Source: Pseudonocardia sp. ICBG1293
GTDB taxonomy: Bacteria > Actinomycetota > Actinomycetes > Mycobacteriales > Pseudonocardiaceae
Assembly: GCF_020131355.1 (NCBI RefSeq)
Contig: NZ_JAHLEL010000008.1
Coordinates: 124,001 to 188,000, forward strand
DNA: 64,000 nt
Direction of reading: 5' to 3'
This document shows positions 40,149 through 48,671 of this stretch, one piece after another. Both the position numbers and the translations under genes were made by a program. The notes beneath the pieces are model-generated. The model saw only the letters and a program-made list of their open reading frames with translations. It did not search any database and was not told the DNA's origin. Position 1 is the stretch's first letter. Every line of letters starts with the position of its first letter.

Positions 40149-40164
40149 GCGGAATTTCTTCCGC
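40149..40164. promoter_or_regulatory. Inverted repeat between pseB and pseF
   Basis: GCGGAA-TTTC-TTCCGC is a perfect 6-bp palindrome in the divergent intergenic space, 16 nt upstream of the pseB start and just before the possible pseF starts. It could be an operator controlling both halves of the locus. Confidence 0.4.
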
Positions 40165-40172
40165 CCGGCATG

Positions 40173-40937
40173 ATGGCACGCGCTCAACCGGACGAATCGA
40201 AGCAGGTACGGGTGCGGGTCAACGCGGTCATCCAGGCGCGGACGGGGTCGACGCGGCTCCCGGGCAAGGTGCTCACCGATCTCGGCGGCACACCGGTGCT
40301 CGACCGGGTGGTCGCGGCCGCCCGGGCCGCCGAGGGCGTCGACCGCGTGGTCGTCGCGACCTCGACCGCCGCGGGCGACGACGCCGTGGCCGAGCGGGCC
40401 GCGGCGCTCGGCGCCCCGGTGGTGCGCGGCTCCGAGGACGACGTGCTCGCCCGCTTCGTCCAGGCCGCCGACGAGCACCCCTGCGACGCCGTGGTGCGCC
40501 TGACCGCGGACTGCCCGCTGCTCGACCCGGCGCTGGTGTCGCTGGTCGCCGCGACCTGGCGGGACGCCCCGGACCACGACTACGTCGCGACCACCCTGGT
40601 GCGCACCCTGCCCCGTGGCCTCGACGTCGAGCTGGCGCGCACCGGTGCGCTGCGCGAGCTGGCCGGCACCGCGACCGGCTACGACCGGATCCACGTGACG
40701 TCGGGCCTCTACGGCGCCCCGGAGCGGTTCCGCTGCCTCGGGCTCGTCGTCGCCCCGGCGGCCGACGACCTGCGCGTCACCCTCGACACCGCCGACGACC
40801 TGCACGCCCTGCAGGGCCTGGTGGAGGCACTGGGCGGCCGGAGCGACTGGCGGTCGGTGGTGGCGGTGCTGCGGTCGCGACCCGACCTGGTGGAGCGCAA
40901 CGCGCACGTCCGCCAGAAGCCCCTCGCCGAGGGCTGA
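40173..40937 (+). CDS. pseF: Pseudaminic acid cytidylyltransferase-like protein PseF
   Basis: 254-residue CMP-sugar synthetase of the SpsF/PseF type: VNAVIQARTGSTRLPGKVL is the nucleotide-binding loop, with EDDVLARF, RLTADCPLLDP and a C-terminal RVTLDTADDLHAL. It would activate pseudaminic acid as CMP-Pse. The start is unsure: ATG 40170 or 40173, or GTG 40212 (14 codons in), which has AGCAGG before it and would leave more room for the divergent promoter. pseG-pseH begins 2 bp after its stop. Confidence 0.82.
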   Translation: MARAQPDESKQVRVRVNAVIQARTGSTRLPGKVLTDLGGTPVLDRVVAAARAAEGVDRVVVATSTAAGDDAVAERAAALGAPVVRGSEDDVLARFVQAADEHPCDAVVRLTADCPLLDPALVSLVAATWRDAPDHDYVATTLVRTLPRGLDVELARTGALRELAGTATGYDRIHVTSGLYGAPERFRCLGLVVAPAADDLRVTLDTADDLHALQGLVEALGGRSDWRSVVAVLRSRPDLVERNAHVRQKPLAEG

Positions 40938-40939
40938 CC

Positions 40940-42463
40940 GTGCGTCTGCTGCTGCGTTGCGACGCCGGACCGTCGACGGGGGTGGGGCACGCCGTCCGGT
41001 GTGCCGCGGTCGCCGAGGCCGCGGTGCTGTCCGGGCACGAGGTGTCCTGGTCGGGACGACTCGACGGGCTGGACTGGCTGTGGTCCGGGCTGGTCCGGGA
41101 GCCCGGACCCGTCCTGCCCCCGGCCGACACCGCAGGCGAACTCGCGGCGCTGGCCCGTGAGCACCGGATCGACGCCGTGCACGTCGATCACTACCTGCTC
41201 GGCGACGACCTGCGGCCGGCCCTGCACGACGCCGGGATCGTGCTGTCGACGGTGGAGGACTTCGCGACCGGCCGTCGCCCCGGTGACGTCGTGGTCGACC
41301 CCAACATGGGGGCCGGGGACCACCCCCGCCCCGACGACGGCTCACCCGTCCTGCTCCGCGGACCCGGCTACGCGCCGCTGCGGCTGGCGGCCCGCCGCGC
41401 CCGCGCCCGCCGGGCCCTGCGTGCCGCCGACACCCCGGACGCCGGGCCGCCCCGGGTGCTCGTCGTGATGGGGGGCACCGACGCCGCCGGGCTGCTGCCC
41501 CGGGTGGTCGCCGCCCTCGCCGCCGCGGACGCCCCCGCCGCGGTCGACGTCGTCGTCCCCGGCGGGCGGCCCCTCGACCTGCCCGCAGGCGGGCCCGCCA
41601 CGTTCCGCGCGGTCCCGCCGCTGTCCGACCTGCCCGCCGCGATGGCCGAGGCCGACCTCGTCGTCAGCGCCGCCGGGACGACGGTGTGGGAGCTGTGCTG
41701 CGTGGGCGTCCCGATGGCGCTGGTCCGGGCCGCGGACAACCAGACCGAGGGTTACCGCACCGTCGTCGACGCCGGTGCCGCCGCCGGGCTGGGCGGGACC
41801 CGGGACCTCACCGACCCGGCGGGAGCCGCGGCCGTGTTGCGCGCCCTGCTGACCGGCCCGGACACCCGCGCCGCGCTCGCCGGGCGGGCCGCGACCGTCG
41901 TCGACGGCGAGGGCGCGGGCCGGGTCGTGGACGCCCTGGCCACCGCGGTGGGCACGTCCTCCGGCCGGGAGGCACGCGTCGCCGCCGAGGAGCGGGTGCT
42001 CGCCGGGGTGCTCCGCGCCCGCCGCGCCCGGCCGGACGACGCCGAGCTGCTCCTGGCCTGGCGCAACGACCCCGGCACCCGGCGCTGGTCGCGCAGCCAC
42101 GACGAGGTCGGCCTCGCCACCCACCGCCGCTGGCTCACCGGCTCGCTGGAGCGCGACGACCGGCTGCTCCTGGTCGTCGACGACGCCCGCGGCCCGGTCG
42201 GCACCGTCCGCTGGGACCGCGCGGACACCGCCTGGGAGGTGTCGATCACGGTCGCGCCGGAACGCCGCGGTGCGGGTCTCGCCGGGCCGCTGCTGCGGGC
42301 CGGCGAGGACGCGCTGCGCGCCCGCGCCGGCGCCGGGACGGCGGTGACCGCCGTCGTGCACACCGGCAACGACGCGTCGGAGCGGCTGTTCGCCCGGGCC
42401 GGTTACGCCGACCCCACCGCTCCCGACGCCGACGGCTTCCGGACGCTCCGCCGCACCCTGTGA
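40940..42463 (+). CDS. PseG-PseH fusion: UDP-sugar hydrolase plus N-acetyltransferase
   Basis: 507 residues with two enzymes of one pathway. Residues 1-335 match PseG, the GT-B-like hydrolase that removes UDP: RCDAGPSTGVGHAVRC with the catalytic His, VDHYLLGDD, VVMGGTDAAG, SAAGTTVWELCCVGVP. Residues about 350-507 are a GNAT domain like PseH, which acetylates the 4-amino group with acetyl-CoA: RRARPDDAELLLAWRNDPGT and APERRGAGLAGPLL. The order of action would be PseH then PseG. Separate genes are the usual state in Campylobacter and Helicobacter. GTG 40940 follows pseF by 2 bp. Confidence 0.88.
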   Translation: MRLLLRCDAGPSTGVGHAVRCAAVAEAAVLSGHEVSWSGRLDGLDWLWSGLVREPGPVLPPADTAGELAALAREHRIDAVHVDHYLLGDDLRPALHDAGIVLSTVEDFATGRRPGDVVVDPNMGAGDHPRPDDGSPVLLRGPGYAPLRLAARRARARRALRAADTPDAGPPRVLVVMGGTDAAGLLPRVVAALAAADAPAAVDVVVPGGRPLDLPAGGPATFRAVPPLSDLPAAMAEADLVVSAAGTTVWELCCVGVPMALVRAADNQTEGYRTVVDAGAAAGLGGTRDLTDPAGAAAVLRALLTGPDTRAALAGRAATVVDGEGAGRVVDALATAVGTSSGREARVAAEERVLAGVLRARRARPDDAELLLAWRNDPGTRRWSRSHDEVGLATHRRWLTGSLERDDRLLLVVDDARGPVGTVRWDRADTAWEVSITVAPERRGAGLAGPLLRAGEDALRARAGAGTAVTAVVHTGNDASERLFARAGYADPTAPDADGFRTLRRTL

Positions 42464-42493
42464 GCCCGCGCGCGGTGATCGGCCGGCGCCCGC

Positions 42494-43489
42494 TCAGCCG
42501 CCCACGGTCGCGGCCCGCGGGGTCACCGGCCGGTTCACCGGGTAGGCCGGTTCCCGCCCGGTGAGGACGTCGATGACGTTCTGCGCGGTCTTGGTGCGGA
42601 TCTCGGCCTCCGAGTCGACCGAGTACCACGCGCAGTGCGGGCTCAGCAGGACCGAGTCGAGTCCCCGCAGCGGGTGGTCGGCGGCCAGCGGCTCGCGGTC
42701 GAAGACGTCGAGCCCGGCACCGGCGATCCGGCCGTCGCGCAGCGCCCCGACCAGGGCGGCCTCGTCGACCACCGGCCCCCGCGCGGTGTTGACCAGGTAG
42801 GTGGTCGGCTTCATCGCGGCGAACGCCGCCGCGTCCACCATGCCGGTGGTCGCCGCGGTGAGGGGAGCGTGCACGGACACCACGTCCGCCCGGCGGTAGA
42901 GCTCCCCGGGCGCCACCAGCTCGACCCCGGCGGACGCGGCGACGGCCGCGTCGGCGTACGGGTCGCTGGCCAGCACACGCATCCCGAACGCCTGCATCTT
43001 GGCCGCCAGGCGCTGCGGGATCCGGCCGAACCCGACCAGACCCAGCACCCGGCCGCGCAGCCGGTGGAGCGGTCCCGATGCCGCGTAGTCCCAGCCGCCC
43101 TCGCGCATCGACCGGTCCTGGCGGCCCAGACCGCGGGCGAGCCCCAGGATCATCGCCGCGGCGTGGTCGGAGACGTCGTCGAGCGAGCCGTCGGGCACGT
43201 TCGCGACCAGGATGCCGGCCTCCGTCGCCGCGTCGACGTCGATCGTGTTCAGCCCGATCCCGTAGCGGGAGATGACCCGGGTCCGGGGCAGCCGGGCGAT
43301 CACCTCGGCGGTGAGCTGGGCGTACTGGTTGATGATGCCGTCCGCGTCGGCGCAGGCGGCCACGATCTCGTCCGGGGTACGGGTGCGGGCGGCGACGAAC
43401 CGCAGCCCGGCCTCCTCCACGAGGGTCCGCTCCAGCTCGAGGTCGGGGAACTCGTAGTCGGTGACGACGACGGTGGGCACAGCGGTCAC
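42494..43489 (-). CDS. D-isomer-specific 2-hydroxyacid dehydrogenase
   Basis: 331-residue NAD-dependent enzyme of the phosphoglycerate dehydrogenase type. VLGLVGFGRIPQRLA binds NAD; catalytic Arg in VNTARGPVVDE, Glu in DVFDREPL and His in LLSPHCAW are all present. No C-terminal ACT domain, so not a regulated SerA. GTG 43489 overlaps the upstream stop (GTGA), meaning it is coupled to the isocitrate-lyase-like enzyme and probably oxidises or reduces a 2-hydroxy/2-oxo acid in the same route. Convergent with pseG-pseH (30-bp gap). Confidence 0.87.
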   Translation of the reverse strand: MTAVPTVVVTDYEFPDLELERTLVEEAGLRFVAARTRTPDEIVAACADADGIINQYAQLTAEVIARLPRTRVISRYGIGLNTIDVDAATEAGILVANVPDGSLDDVSDHAAAMILGLARGLGRQDRSMREGGWDYAASGPLHRLRGRVLGLVGFGRIPQRLAAKMQAFGMRVLASDPYADAAVAASAGVELVAPGELYRRADVVSVHAPLTAATTGMVDAAAFAAMKPTTYLVNTARGPVVDEAALVGALRDGRIAGAGLDVFDREPLAADHPLRGLDSVLLSPHCAWYSVDSEAEIRTKTAQNVIDVLTGREPAYPVNRPVTPRAATVGG

Positions 43490-44352
43490 GCTCCGAAGGA
43501 GTGGTCGAGGTCCTGGTGGTGGGCGAGGTCGACGACGCGGGAGAACTCGTCGTAGGTGTGCCGGGCCGGACCGCCGGCGAGCGACCCGACCGCGGCGAGG
43601 TCGGCGAGCGCGTCGGCGGCGGCGCGGGTGGCGGCGAACAGGGTGGTCACCGCGTAGAGCACCAGGTCGAAGCCCAGCTCCTGCAGGTCCGACGCCGTGA
43701 GCCGGGCGGCGTCGGTCCCGTCGACGAGCGAGACGACCTTCGGCCCCGGGACCCCGGCGGCGATCTTCTCGACCTCCGCGACGGTCTTCACACCGTCGAC
43801 GAAGACGAGATCGACCCCGGCGTCGGCGTAGCGGGCGGCCCGCTGCAGCGCCTCCTCGACGCCGGCCGGCTGCAGCGCGTCGGTGCGACCGATGATCACC
43901 AGGTCGTGCTCGCCGCGGGCCCGGACGGCGCAGCGCAGCCGCGCCGCGTTCTCCTGCGCGTCGATCAGCCGGACACCGGCCATCTGGCCGCACCGCTTCG
44001 GCGCGACCTGGTCCTCCAGGTGGATGGCGGCCACCCCGGCCTGCAGGTGCTCGTGGACGGTGCGCTCGATGTTGGACGGACCGCCGTAGCCGGTGTCGGC
44101 GTCGGCCACCACCGGGATCCCGACGGCCCGGGTCATGTTGCGGGCGTGCTCGGTCATCTCGGTCTGGCCGAGCAGGCCGATGTCGGGGGTGCCCAGGCGG
44201 CTGGCGGTCGCGCCGAAGCCGGTCAGGTAGACGGCGGGGAAGCCGGCGGCCTGCACCAGGCGGGCGGTCACCGAGTCCGCCGCACCGGGGGCGAGCACGA
44301 TGTCCGGCCCGGCGAGCAGGCGGCGCAGCGTGGCGGCGGGGCTGGGAGGCAT
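43486..44352 (-). CDS. Isocitrate lyase/PEP mutase family protein
   Basis: 288-residue TIM-barrel lyase. LTGFGATASRLG, DADTGYGGPSNIERTV (Mg ligands), HLEDQVAPKRCGQMAG (catalytic Cys loop, KRCG) and IIGRTDAL (Arg and Asp) are seen. The gating-loop Cys and the length fit 2-methylisocitrate, dimethylmalate or related C-C lyases rather than PEP mutase, which lacks that Cys loop. It lies between an MFS permease and a 2-hydroxyacid dehydrogenase, suggesting catabolism of a substituted malate; exact substrate unknown. Confidence 0.85.
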   Translation of the reverse strand: MPPSPAATLRRLLAGPDIVLAPGAADSVTARLVQAAGFPAVYLTGFGATASRLGTPDIGLLGQTEMTEHARNMTRAVGIPVVADADTGYGGPSNIERTVHEHLQAGVAAIHLEDQVAPKRCGQMAGVRLIDAQENAARLRCAVRARGEHDLVIIGRTDALQPAGVEEALQRAARYADAGVDLVFVDGVKTVAEVEKIAAGVPGPKVVSLVDGTDAARLTASDLQELGFDLVLYAVTTLFAATRAAADALADLAAVGSLAGGPARHTYDEFSRVVDLAHHQDLDHSFGA

Positions 44353-44376
44353 GGTGGGTCTCCGATCCGGGTGGGG

Positions 44377-45708
44377 TCAGGCCGCCGTGACGGCGGTGGG
44401 CGTCGTCGCGGCCGTGGGGCGCTCGATGCGCCAGGCCAGGACCGCCGAGACGAGGCAGCTGAGCAGGAGGTAGCCGGCGACCAGGTACCAGGAGCCGCCG
44501 GTCGAGGCGACCAGCGCCGCGGCGATGAAGGGGGTGAAACCGCCGGCGATCGCGCTGGCGACCTGGTATCCGACCCCAGCGCCGCTGTAGCGGAACTCCG
44601 CGCCGAACATCTCGGTGAACAGCGGCTGCTGCACGCTCACCGCCATGTCGTGCGCGATGTTGAAGAGGATCACCGCGAGCAGCGCGACGGCGATCTGCGA
44701 ACCGCTCTCGATCGCCAGGAAGAACGGCACCGCCGCGAGCACGCCGACGACCGACCCGGTCAGGTAGATGCGGCGTCGGCCGAACCGGTCCGACAGCCAG
44801 GCGAAGGTGGGGATGGACACGATCCCCAGGGCACCGACCAGCAGACCGACGTTGAGCATGAAGTCCTTCGAGAACCCGTGCTCGTCGGAGGCGTAGCTGA
44901 CCGCGAACGTGATCACGATGTAGCCGGAGACCAGCTCGACCAGGCGGAGCCCGAAGATCCGGCCGAAGGCGCCGGGGTGGCTGCGCAGCGCCTCCAGCAG
45001 CGGGACCCGGCGGCCACCCGCGACCCGCTCGGCCCGCTCCACGCGCTCGGCGACCTCCTCCGAGTCCTGGACCCGGGCCCGGACGACGAGCCCGACCAGG
45101 ACGAGCAGGACGCTGGCCACGAACGGCACCCGCCAGCCCCACGCCAGGAACTGCTCGTCGGTGGTGACGGCACGCATGAGCAGGATCAGGCCGGTCGCGA
45201 TGATCAGACCGACGGAGTAGCCGACCTGCACACCGCTGCTGTAGAGCGCCCGCCGCTTCGGCGGGGCGTTCTCCACGGCCATGAGGGCCGCGCCGCCCCA
45301 CTCGCCACCCACCGCGAAGCCCTGCACGGCCCGCAGCACGACGAGCAGGAAGGGCGCCCACCAGCCGATCGAGTCGTAGGTCGGCAGCAGACCGATCAGC
45401 GTGGTCGCCGAGCCCATCAGGATCATGGTCATGACCAGCATCTGCTTGCGGCCGATCCGGTCACCGAAGTGACCGAAGACCACGCCGCCGAGCGGGCGGA
45501 AGAGGAAGCCCACCCCGAAGGTCGCGAACGCGGCCAGGGTGCCGGCCACCGGGCTGATCCCGGGGAAGAACTGGGAGTTGAAGACGAGGGCGGCGACCAG
45601 GCCGTACAGGATGAAGTCGTACCAGTCGATCACCGCCCCGGCGAAGCTGCCGAAGGCGGCCCGGCGGGCCCGGCGGTTGTCCTCGGGACTGAAGGTTGCG
45701 GCGTCCAT
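44377..45708 (-). CDS. MFS transporter, metabolite:H+ symporter type
   Basis: 443 residues and 12 membrane helices. The N-terminus (RRAAFGSFAGAVIDWYDF) and the loop FRPLGGVVFGHFGDRIGRK are signatures of the metabolite:H+ symporter group that includes ShiA, KgtP and ProP, which import carboxylates or osmolytes by proton symport. First gene of the operon with the lyase (24-bp gap) and dehydrogenase; probably brings in their substrate. Divergent from the GntR gene by 215 bp. Confidence 0.88.
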   Translation of the reverse strand: MDAATFSPEDNRRARRAAFGSFAGAVIDWYDFILYGLVAALVFNSQFFPGISPVAGTLAAFATFGVGFLFRPLGGVVFGHFGDRIGRKQMLVMTMILMGSATTLIGLLPTYDSIGWWAPFLLVVLRAVQGFAVGGEWGGAALMAVENAPPKRRALYSSGVQVGYSVGLIIATGLILLMRAVTTDEQFLAWGWRVPFVASVLLVLVGLVVRARVQDSEEVAERVERAERVAGGRRVPLLEALRSHPGAFGRIFGLRLVELVSGYIVITFAVSYASDEHGFSKDFMLNVGLLVGALGIVSIPTFAWLSDRFGRRRIYLTGSVVGVLAAVPFFLAIESGSQIAVALLAVILFNIAHDMAVSVQQPLFTEMFGAEFRYSGAGVGYQVASAIAGGFTPFIAAALVASTGGSWYLVAGYLLLSCLVSAVLAWRIERPTAATTPTAVTAA

Positions 45709-45923
45709 GCCCCATCCGTTCTCACAGCCACGCCATCGTCGGCGGGCGGATCGTCGTCGTGCACCCGGGCCCGGTGCTGCTCGACGGCGACACGGACGAC
45801 GGGATCATCCCGCCGGGCTACTGAGACCCTAGATAGCCACCAACTAGGATGCACGTAGTGATGCGATGATGGGGTCCGGTACCGGCACCCACGGTCACCG
45901 CGGTCGAGCAAGGGACACCAGCG
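45709..45923. promoter_or_regulatory. Divergent control region, MFS operon / GntR gene
   Basis: 215 bp between divergent starts. CCTAG-N11-CTAGG (45828-45848) is an inverted repeat and TAGGAT at 45845 could be a -10 toward the GntR gene. The repeat is a candidate operator; there is no experimental or comparative support here. Confidence 0.35.
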
Positions 45924-46643
45924 ATGCCAGCGCGACGCCCCGACGGTTCCGGATCGTTGGCCGCCGACGTCGCCGCCCGGCTCCGCACCGCGATCATGGA
46001 CGGGGCCTTCGAGCTGGGCGAGGCCCTGTCCGAGGACCTCGTGTCCTCCGCGTTCGGAGTGTCCCGGACCCCGGTCCGCGAGGCCCTGAAGACGCTGCGC
46101 ACCCAGGGACTCGTCGAGATCGTGCCGAAGTCGGGGACCTACATCTTCCGGCCGAGCGTCGAGCAGCTCCACGAGCTGTGCGAGTGCCGGCTCCGGCTGG
46201 AGTGCGCGGCGGCCGAACTCGCCCTGGAGTCCGACGCCGAGCGACTGCGGTCCACGTTGGACGGGCTGCTGGTCCCGATGCGCGAGGCGCTCGACGCCGC
46301 CGACTTCCTGCGCTACAACCAGCTCGACGCGCAGTTCCACCTGGCGTTCCTGGACTGCTGCGGCAACCGCTACCTGCGCAGCGCCTACGACCTGATCTAC
46401 GCACAGATCTCGGCGATCCGGGTGCACCTGTCGGTCCGGACCGCGGGCGCCTTCGACGAGTCGATGCGCGAGCACCACGCCGTGGTGGGGCTGGTCGCCG
46501 ACCACGACGTCGCCGGCCTCGTCGCCGTGCTGCGACGGCACATCGACCGGGCCAAGCAGGTCTACGCGACCTCGCTGCAGGAGCGGGAGCGCAGCTCCCG
46601 GCTCAGCCGCGGGCAGCGGATCCGGCACAAGCTCTCGCTCTGA
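45924..46643 (+). CDS. GntR family regulator, FCD domain
   Basis: 239 residues. Winged helix with VSSAFGVSRTPVREALKTLR (about 40-60), then an all-helical FCD domain with the usual metal-site residues: Asp and His in QLDAQFHLAFLDC, His in MREHHAVV and His in VLRRHIDRA. FCD regulators usually bind organic acids. Its place opposite the MFS/lyase/dehydrogenase operon makes it the likely regulator. ATG 45924. Confidence 0.88.
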   Translation: MPARRPDGSGSLAADVAARLRTAIMDGAFELGEALSEDLVSSAFGVSRTPVREALKTLRTQGLVEIVPKSGTYIFRPSVEQLHELCECRLRLECAAAELALESDAERLRSTLDGLLVPMREALDAADFLRYNQLDAQFHLAFLDCCGNRYLRSAYDLIYAQISAIRVHLSVRTAGAFDESMREHHAVVGLVADHDVAGLVAVLRRHIDRAKQVYATSLQERERSSRLSRGQRIRHKLSL

Positions 46644-46719
46644 CCCCGGCCGACCCGGCGGTCACCCGGCCCGGGGTGATGCCGCGCGCAACAGCTGCCG
46701 GGGGGCGGTACCGGTGGCC

Positions 46720-46725
46720 TACCCT
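46720..46725 (+). promoter_or_regulatory. -10 box for leaderless bioY operon
   Basis: TACCCT followed by TCGCGC and GTG 46732. No BirA- or BioQ-like palindrome was seen in the 88 bp upstream. Confidence 0.5.
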
Positions 46726-46731
46726 TCGCGC

Positions 46732-47331
46732 GTGTCCGGATCCCGTCCCGCGCTCCCCGCCGCGGACCTCGCCCGCGTGGTCGTGTTCGCCGCGTTCATC
46801 GCCGTCCTCGGGCTGTTCCCCGGCTTCGCCGGGGTCGCCGGGGTCGCCGGGGTCGCCGGGGTGCCGATCGTCCTGCAGAACGTCGGCCCGATCCTGGCCG
46901 GCGTGATCCTCGGGTGGCGGCTCGGCACGGCGTCGGTCGCGCTGCTCCTGGTGCTCACCGCGGTCGGGCTCCCGCTGCTGTCGGGCGGCCGCAACGGCGC
47001 CGCGTTCTTCGGGCCCAGCGGCGGGTTCCTCGTCGGCTGGCTGCTGTCCGCGCTGGTCGCGGGCCTGGTCGTGACGCGGTTCCGGTCGCGGTCGCTGCCC
47101 GTGCTGCTGCTGGCCTGCGTGGCCGGGCTGCTCGCCGACTACGTGATCGGCATGCCCTGGCTGGGCGTCTACATCGGGGACGTCACCGGCGGGATCGTGC
47201 AGTCCCTGGTCTTCGTGCCCGGTGACCTGGTCAAGATCGTGCTGGCCGCGCTGGTCGCGTCGCTGGTGCACCGGGCCCTGCCGGACCTGCGGCCGGTCCG
47301 GTCCGCGTCGTCCGAGCCCCGGGTCCGGTGA
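46732..47331 (+). CDS. bioY: Biotin ECF transporter substrate-binding subunit BioY
   Basis: 199-residue membrane protein with six helices, the S-component of an energy-coupling factor transporter for biotin. VPIVLQNVGPILAGVILGWR, FFGPSGGFLVGWLLSALVAG and the acidic residue before GGIVQSLVFVPGD are BioY features. An earlier in-frame start at 46714 is less likely than the leaderless GTG 46732. The first loop contains a four-copy 9-bp repeat (46828-46863) coding Val-Ala-Gly. Stop overlaps the next start (GTGA); bioM and bioN end the same operon. Confidence 0.9.
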   Translation: MSGSRPALPAADLARVVVFAAFIAVLGLFPGFAGVAGVAGVAGVPIVLQNVGPILAGVILGWRLGTASVALLLVLTAVGLPLLSGGRNGAAFFGPSGGFLVGWLLSALVAGLVVTRFRSRSLPVLLLACVAGLLADYVIGMPWLGVYIGDVTGGIVQSLVFVPGDLVKIVLAALVASLVHRALPDLRPVRSASSEPRVR

Positions 47332-48671
47332 GCGGGACCGGCATCGACTCCCCCGGCGTCGACCCCCCCGACCACGACGACGGCTCCGCGCCCGTCGTCC
47401 CCGCTCCGTGGCTGCCCCGGGGGCTGGCCGACGCCGTCGCCGTCGCCGGGGAACGCCTGGCCCGACTCGGCGTGCGGGCCGGGGAACGCGTCGTGCTCGA
47501 CACCCCCACCCGGGCCCGGTGGGCGGTCCTGCCCCACCTGCTCGCCGCGGACCGGCTGGGCGCGGCGTCGCTGCTGGCCGACACCGGCTGGACCGTCCGG
47601 GAACGCGCCGCGGTGCTGGCCGACGCCGCGCCGCACCACGTCGTCGGTACCGACGGCCGGGCCGCGACCGCCGAGGGGGGACCGCGGACCCCGGGGCTGT
47701 TCCTGCTCCCCACGACCTCGGGGAGCACGGGCGTCCCCAGCGTGCTCGGCCGCGACCGGCGCTCCTGGCGGATCGGGTTCGACCTCCTCGGCGGGCTGCC
47801 GGGCCCGGTCCTCGTGCCGGGGCCGCCGTCGTCGACGCTGTACCTGTTCGGGGCGCTGCACGCCCTGCACCACGGCCTGGGCCTGGTCACCCGCGGCCGG
47901 CTCGACCCGACCGACCTGCCCGACGGCGGTTCGGTCCACCTCGTCCCCGCCCAGCTCAGCGCGCTGCTCGACGAGCGGGAGCGCCGTCCGGGCGGTCCGG
48001 TGCCGCGGGTCGTGGTGTGCGGCGGCGCGCACGTCGCGCCCGGGGTCCGGGAGCGGTGCGCCCGGCTGCTGCCCACCACCACGCTGCTGGAGTACTACGG
48101 CTCGGCCGAGCACTCGCTGATCGCCACCCGCCGCGACGACGGCCCGCTGCGCCCGGTCGAGGGCGTGCGGCTCGCCGTGCACGACGGCGTGCTGTGGGTG
48201 GACAGCCCGCAGTCGGTGCGCGGCCGGTTCACCCGCGGCGTGCTCGAACCGGCCGCCCCCGGACCGACGACCGTCGGGGACCGTGCCGAGCTCACCGCCG
48301 ACGGCGGTCTGACCGTCCTCGGCCGCGCCGCCACCACCATCTCCTCCGGCGGGACGCTGGTCGCCGCCGAGGAGGTCGAGCAGGTGCTGCGGGGAGTCCC
48401 GGGGGTGGACGACGTCGTCGTGGCCGGGACCCCGCACGCGTCCCTGGGCATGGTGGTCACCGCCGTGGTCGAGGCCCGCGACGACGTCCCGGACCGGCGC
48501 GCCCTGCGGGCCGCGGCCCGGACCGCCCTGTCCCCCGCGAAGCGCCCGCGTCGCTGGCTGGTCACCCGCGCACTGCCCCGGCTGGGATCGGGCAAGCCCG
48601 CCCGCGCCGCCGTCGACGCCGCCCTGCACGACGGCAGCCTGGACGCCGTACCGCTCGGGGACCCGGAGTGA
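47328..48671 (+). CDS. Acyl-CoA synthetase (AMP-forming) in biotin operon
   Basis: 447-residue ANL-superfamily ligase, somewhat short for the class (500-550). P-loop-like LPTTSGSTGVPSVL, the A5 motif LEYYGSAEHSLIA, GDRAELTADGG (A7), the hinge near LGRAATTISSGG and the catalytic Lys in LPRLGSGKPARAA (A10) are visible. It should activate a carboxylate to its CoA thioester. Coupled by GTGA overlaps to bioY upstream and a thiolase downstream. The setting recalls Bacillus yhfU-yhfT-yhfS (bioY, ligase, thiolase), so pimelate or another biotin-precursor acid is a reasonable guess. Confidence 0.85.
   Translation: MSGTGIDSPGVDPPDHDDGSAPVVPAPWLPRGLADAVAVAGERLARLGVRAGERVVLDTPTRARWAVLPHLLAADRLGAASLLADTGWTVRERAAVLADAAPHHVVGTDGRAATAEGGPRTPGLFLLPTTSGSTGVPSVLGRDRRSWRIGFDLLGGLPGPVLVPGPPSSTLYLFGALHALHHGLGLVTRGRLDPTDLPDGGSVHLVPAQLSALLDERERRPGGPVPRVVVCGGAHVAPGVRERCARLLPTTTLLEYYGSAEHSLIATRRDDGPLRPVEGVRLAVHDGVLWVDSPQSVRGRFTRGVLEPAAPGPTTVGDRAELTADGGLTVLGRAATTISSGGTLVAAEEVEQVLRGVPGVDDVVVAGTPHASLGMVVTAVVEARDDVPDRRALRAAARTALSPAKRPRRWLVTRALPRLGSGKPARAAVDAALHDGSLDAVPLGDPE

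Noticed and set aside
42464..42493. Terminator between pseG-pseH and the dehydrogenase gene
   Set aside because: Only short imperfect GC-rich complementarity is present, not better than background at this composition.
45743..45823. Short plus-strand peptide ending IIPPGY in the MFS/GntR interval
   Set aside because: No start codon with a binding site, under 30 codons, and no family seen. It could be a gene remnant but nothing supports it.
46644..46731. Biotin-repressor operator before bioY
   Set aside because: I looked for a BirA- or BioQ-like palindrome and saw none in the 88 bp upstream.
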